Source of the DNA: Thermotoga sp. 4484_232
GTDB taxonomy: Bacteria; Thermotogota; Thermotogae; Thermotogales; Thermotogaceae
Length of the DNA: 19,921 nucleotides
Assembly (NCBI GenBank): GCA_002084985.1
Contig: MZGO01000002.1
Location: forward strand, 1-19,921
Direction: 5' to 3'
Under the pieces are notes generated by a model, which was not told the DNA's origin, made no database searches, and was given only the letters and a program-made list of their open reading frames with translations. How positions within the stretch are numbered: the stretch's first letter is position 1; each line of letters begins with the position of its first letter. Position numbers and translations under genes: made by a program. Shown here in pieces: positions 17,634 to 19,921 of the stretch.

Positions 17634-17637
17634 TCAC

Positions 17638-18189
17638 ATGAAGATACTGGTGATCTCAGATACGCATGGATCACTGGCCAGAACAATGAAAATCTTCTCT
17701 TTGGTGAGGGATCCTGATCTCGTGTTTCATATGGGGGATGTTCTATACCACGGCCCGCGAAACCCTATTCCTGAGGATTACAATCCTTCGAAATTGGCTG
17801 AGTTTTTGAGGGGGAAAAATATAAGTTACGTGAGGGGAAATTGTGATGCAGATGTAGATATAATGCTTCTGGGTCTGTCTGAGATCCCCAGGATAAGTGT
17901 GGAATACATAGGAAATTTCAAGATATTGAGAATGCACGGAGATCAATTCAATGAAAACGATCTTTTAGATGTTTTAAAACACCGTGGGTGCAACGTTCTC
18001 ATATATGGTCATACCCACATTCCCAAAATAGAGAAGAGAGAAGAGTTCGTTATTTTCAATCCAGGTAGTCCTTCTCTTCCAAAAAAGGGAGATGGAAGTT
18101 TTGGAATCATAGAGGTTCTTGGAGATTCCATGATTTTCAGATTGTTGGATCTGGAAGGGAGAGTTCTAGAAGATGTTACTTTCCCCTAA
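17638..18189 (+). CDS. YfcE/MJ0936-type metallophosphoesterase
   Basis: The 183-residue protein is a calcineurin-like phosphoesterase of the YfcE family, of normal length. The metal-binding motifs appear in order: SDTHG (Asp8, His10), HMGDVLYHG, RGNCD, MHGD, and YGHTHIPKI, followed by the family signature FNPGSPSLPK. YfcE-type enzymes hydrolyse phosphodiesters in vitro with Mn2+; the physiological substrate is generally unknown. ATG 17638 lies four bases after the permease stop, with AAGGAAGTGATC across the junction. The segment NPIPEDYNPSKLAEFL is typical of the YfcE subgroup. It is probably in the same transcript as rnc. Confidence 0.92.
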   Translation: MKILVISDTHGSLARTMKIFSLVRDPDLVFHMGDVLYHGPRNPIPEDYNPSKLAEFLRGKNISYVRGNCDADVDIMLLGLSEIPRISVEYIGNFKILRMHGDQFNENDLLDVLKHRGCNVLIYGHTHIPKIEKREEFVIFNPGSPSLPKKGDGSFGIIEVLGDSMIFRLLDLEGRVLEDVTFP

Positions 18190-18204
18190 GGGGTGGAGGA
18201 AAAA

Positions 18205-18960
18205 TTGAACGACATTGAGAGAAAGATCGTTGAGGATCTTCAAAATAGGTTGAATATCACCTTTTTTAAAGAAGAACTTCTATTTGAAGCACTGGTTCAT
18301 ACATCCTACTACAACGAACAGAGGCAAAGTGGTAGAGTGGAAATTAGGTCAAACGAAAGGTTAGAGTTTTTAGGAGATGCTGTTGTAGATCTCCTGATAT
18401 GTGAAATCCTGTACAAAGAGTATCCGGATCTGGATGAGGGTATGATGGCGAAGATAAAAGCGGCTGTCGCGAGTGAAGAGGTTCTTTCCGACATTGCTCG
18501 TTCTCTGAAATTGGGTAGTTTCTTGTTCCTTGGAAAGGGAGAGGAGAAAAGTGGGGGTAGGATGAGAAATTCGATACTTGCGGACACCCTGGAGTCCTTG
18601 ATAGCAGCCATATACATGGATTTAGGATATGAAAAGGTAAAAGAACTCTTCTGGGAAAGATTCAGATTCTATATAAACGAAGTTCTTGAAGGAAGGAAAC
18701 TCTTCGACTACAAGACAGCGCTTCAGGAGATCACACAAAAAAGGTATCATGTTATACCAGAGTACGCTCTGATCAGGACAGAAGGCAAAGGACATGATAA
18801 GGTTTTCTTTGTCGAGGTGAGAGTTAAGGGGGAAACGTATGGAAAAGGTATTGGGAAGTCGAAGAAAGAAGCTGAAAAGAAAGCCGCAAAAGAAGCATAT
18901 GAAAAGCTGGTGAGAGATCGTGAAGATAATACCGGTTTTCCTTCCCTACGCGGGATGTAA
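18205..18960 (+). CDS. rnc: ribonuclease III
   Basis: This 251-residue double-strand-specific endoribonuclease processes rRNA and other structured RNAs. The catalytic domain shows the signature NERLEFLGDAVVDLL and the second acidic segment ADTLESLIAAIY. The C-terminal double-stranded RNA-binding domain starts near DYKTALQEITQ and ends with KSKKEAEKKAAKEAYEKL. The start is TTG 18205 behind GGAGG with five bases of spacing; GTG 18193 is in frame but precedes the ribosome site. The last 41 bases overlap the radical SAM gene in another frame, encoding a non-conserved tail after the binding domain. The position next to tmk, the ABC-2 permease and the YfcE gene matches the TM1099-TM1102 order I recall for T. 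maritima. Confidence 0.96.
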   Translation: MNDIERKIVEDLQNRLNITFFKEELLFEALVHTSYYNEQRQSGRVEIRSNERLEFLGDAVVDLLICEILYKEYPDLDEGMMAKIKAAVASEEVLSDIARSLKLGSFLFLGKGEEKSGGRMRNSILADTLESLIAAIYMDLGYEKVKELFWERFRFYINEVLEGRKLFDYKTALQEITQKRYHVIPEYALIRTEGKGHDKVFFVEVRVKGETYGKGIGKSKKEAEKKAAKEAYEKLVRDREDNTGFPSLRGM

Positions 18961-19729
18961 GAGAAGGTGTGTGTTCTGCGATCAGATAAGTGCAACCGGT
19001 GTGAAGAGAATTCCCACCTTGGAAGAATTGGACAGTTTAGTAAGGGAATACGAAAAGACAGGTAAAGGATACGAACTCGCATTCTATGGAGGAACGTTCA
19101 CCGGCCTTCCTGAAGACAAACAAAAAGAATATTTAAAGTGGGCTCAAAAATGGATAAATGAAGGTGTAGTGGAAAGCATAAGGATCTCAACCAGACCAGA
19201 TGAGATAGATGAAGAGAAGTTGCTCTTTCTGAAGGACAACTGCGTGAAGATCGTGGAGATCGGGGTTCAATCGTTCTTTGATGATGTTCTTGAAGCTTCA
19301 AAGAGAGAGTATACGGCTGAAGATGCTTTAAAGGCTTGTCACTTGGTAAAAAAAATGGGACTTGTTTTGGGAGTACATCTGATGATAGGGCTTCCAAAGG
19401 ATAGTAGAGCCAAAGATATCGTTTCGGCTTTGAAATGTGTCGAGGTAAGATCAGATCTTGTAAGAATTCATCCAGCACTGGTGTTCAAAGGTGCCGAACT
19501 CTTCCGAATGATGGAAAAAGGGCTTTACACTCCCATGGATTTGGAGGAAGCTTTGGATATAACCTCAGATATGGTGATAATTCTAGAAGGCCACGGTGTG
19601 AAAGTCATAAGATTGGGATACTACGTTCCGCAGGAACGAATACATACTGTGATGGGAGGACCGTATCATCCTTCCTTTGGTGATATGGTGAGAGCACGTG
19701 TTGTTAGAAAGGAAAAGGGAGACAGTTAA
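18920..19729 (+). CDS. Elp3-like radical SAM protein, possibly C-terminally short
   Basis: The 269-residue protein has the radical SAM cluster motif as Cys13-X3-Cys17-X2-Cys20 (CKRRCVFC), followed by FYGGTFTGLP, STRPDEID, VEIGVQSF, and HLMIGLPKDS. This is the pattern of the Elp3/HemN-like subgroup often found next to rnc in anaerobes. The reaction is unknown; related proteins modify tRNA or use coproporphyrinogen, and this should not be called a haem enzyme on this evidence. The end HPSFGDMVRAR is where relatives, as I recall, continue for another 60-80 residues, so the gene may be truncated. GTG 18920 overlaps rnc by 41 bases, with GGTGAG upstream as a weak ribosome site. Confidence 0.82.
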   Translation: MKIIPVFLPYAGCKRRCVFCDQISATGVKRIPTLEELDSLVREYEKTGKGYELAFYGGTFTGLPEDKQKEYLKWAQKWINEGVVESIRISTRPDEIDEEKLLFLKDNCVKIVEIGVQSFFDDVLEASKREYTAEDALKACHLVKKMGLVLGVHLMIGLPKDSRAKDIVSALKCVEVRSDLVRIHPALVFKGAELFRMMEKGLYTPMDLEEALDITSDMVIILEGHGVKVIRLGYYVPQERIHTVMGGPYHPSFGDMVRARVVRKEKGDS

Positions 19730-19757
19730 CTTTCAGAGAAGTTTTGAAAATCGTTTC

Positions 19758-19767
19758 GGGGGTGATC
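19758..19767 (+). promoter_or_regulatory. strong ribosome binding site before a gene with no normal start
   Basis: GGGGGTGATC matches the 16S 3' end well. In the coding frame that follows, the only codon at suitable spacing is ATC 19770; the nearest ATG in frame is at 19788, too far downstream. Confidence 0.45.
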
Positions 19768-19769
19768 TT

Positions 19770-19921
19770 ATCTCAGGTTACCTGATAATGGGGATAATCT
19801 TTATTGGCATCTTGGGGTTACTCATCAGAAGAAACATAATAATGAAACTGCTGTCTCTAGATATAATGGGAACAGGTGTCGTCAGCTATTTCGTCTATAT
19901 CTCATCGGAGACCGGTACCGT
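19770..19921 (+). CDS. NuoK/MnhC-like membrane subunit, N-terminal part
   Basis: The frame runs off the window end. About 50 residues are visible: GYLIMGIIFIGILGLLIRRN as a first membrane helix, then KLLSLDIMGTGVVSYFVYIS as a second. The spacing of a GLL-RRN turn and a following L-S-L-D/E-hydrophobic helix is typical of the NADH dehydrogenase subunit K and Mrp antiporter subunit C family, although the usual Glu of the second helix is Asp here. These subunits belong to proton- or sodium-moving complexes normally encoded in large operons, so partners would be downstream. The start is uncertain: the strong ribosome site points to ATC 19770, and the frame also opens further upstream, at GTG 19698 inside the radical SAM gene. 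Confidence 0.6.
   Translation, partial: MSGYLIMGIIFIGILGLLIRRNIIMKLLSLDIMGTGVVSYFVYISSETGT

Noticed and set aside
18920..19729. Coproporphyrinogen III oxidase (HemN) for the radical SAM protein.
   Set aside because: The cluster motif and the GGTFTGLP/FGDMV signatures fit the Elp3-like subgroup, and HemN-specific features are not visible.

Overview
The window looks like a piece of a chromosome from a thermophilic bacterium of the order Thermotogales, probably Thermotogaceae. The grounds are protein resemblance and synteny recalled from Thermotoga maritima: a CBS-pair protein next to an S-adenosylhomocysteine (SAH) deaminase, as in TM0935/TM0936; a thymidylate kinase to RNase III block, as in TM1099-TM1102; and a topoisomerase I with the single C-X-C-X16-C-X2-C zinc motif. 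Other signs are heavy AGA/AGG/ATA use, strong Shine-Dalgarno (SD) sequences, many TTG/GTG starts, and genes that abut or overlap. I see no RNA genes, insertion sequences, CRISPR arrays or phage genes, and no gene-free stretch of 300 bases.

Layout. (1) 1-6160, plus strand, one tightly packed unit: the 3' part of a YhaM-type HD nuclease, a phosphohexomutase, topA, ddl, a DUF429 protein, then two small membrane-anchored proteins. The second of these is an Mrr-like PD-(D/E)XK nuclease; the first aligns with it by eye without the catalytic residues. (2) 6125-7330, minus: an exported six-bladed PD40 propeller protein whose 3' end overlaps the nuclease gene. (3) 7384-11458, plus: an ArsB/NhaD-type permease, a CBS-pair protein, a second permease, and a broken SAH/MTA deaminase gene. 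(4) 11450-13950, minus: a PatB/MalY-type PLP enzyme, then a DUF4382 lipoprotein and a PadR regulator. (5) 14096-19921, plus: an ADP-ribosylglycohydrolase, a 2[4Fe-4S] ferredoxin with an Arg/Gly tail, a CPBP membrane protease, an internally shortened thymidylate kinase, an ABC-2 permease, a YfcE-type phosphoesterase, rnc, an Elp3-like radical SAM gene, and the start of a NuoK/MnhC-like membrane subunit.

The most interesting points are three. First, a tandem of a predicted active nuclease and a catalytically dead look-alike, both tethered to the membrane. Second, a permease-CBS-permease cassette in which the second permease has lost the signature of its second half. Third, a set of internal gene deletions: about 36 codons plus a frameshift and about 24 codons in the deaminase, and about 40 codons in frame in tmk. 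These are either real decay or an assembly artefact. Lengths of missing parts are estimates from remembered family sequences, not computed alignments.
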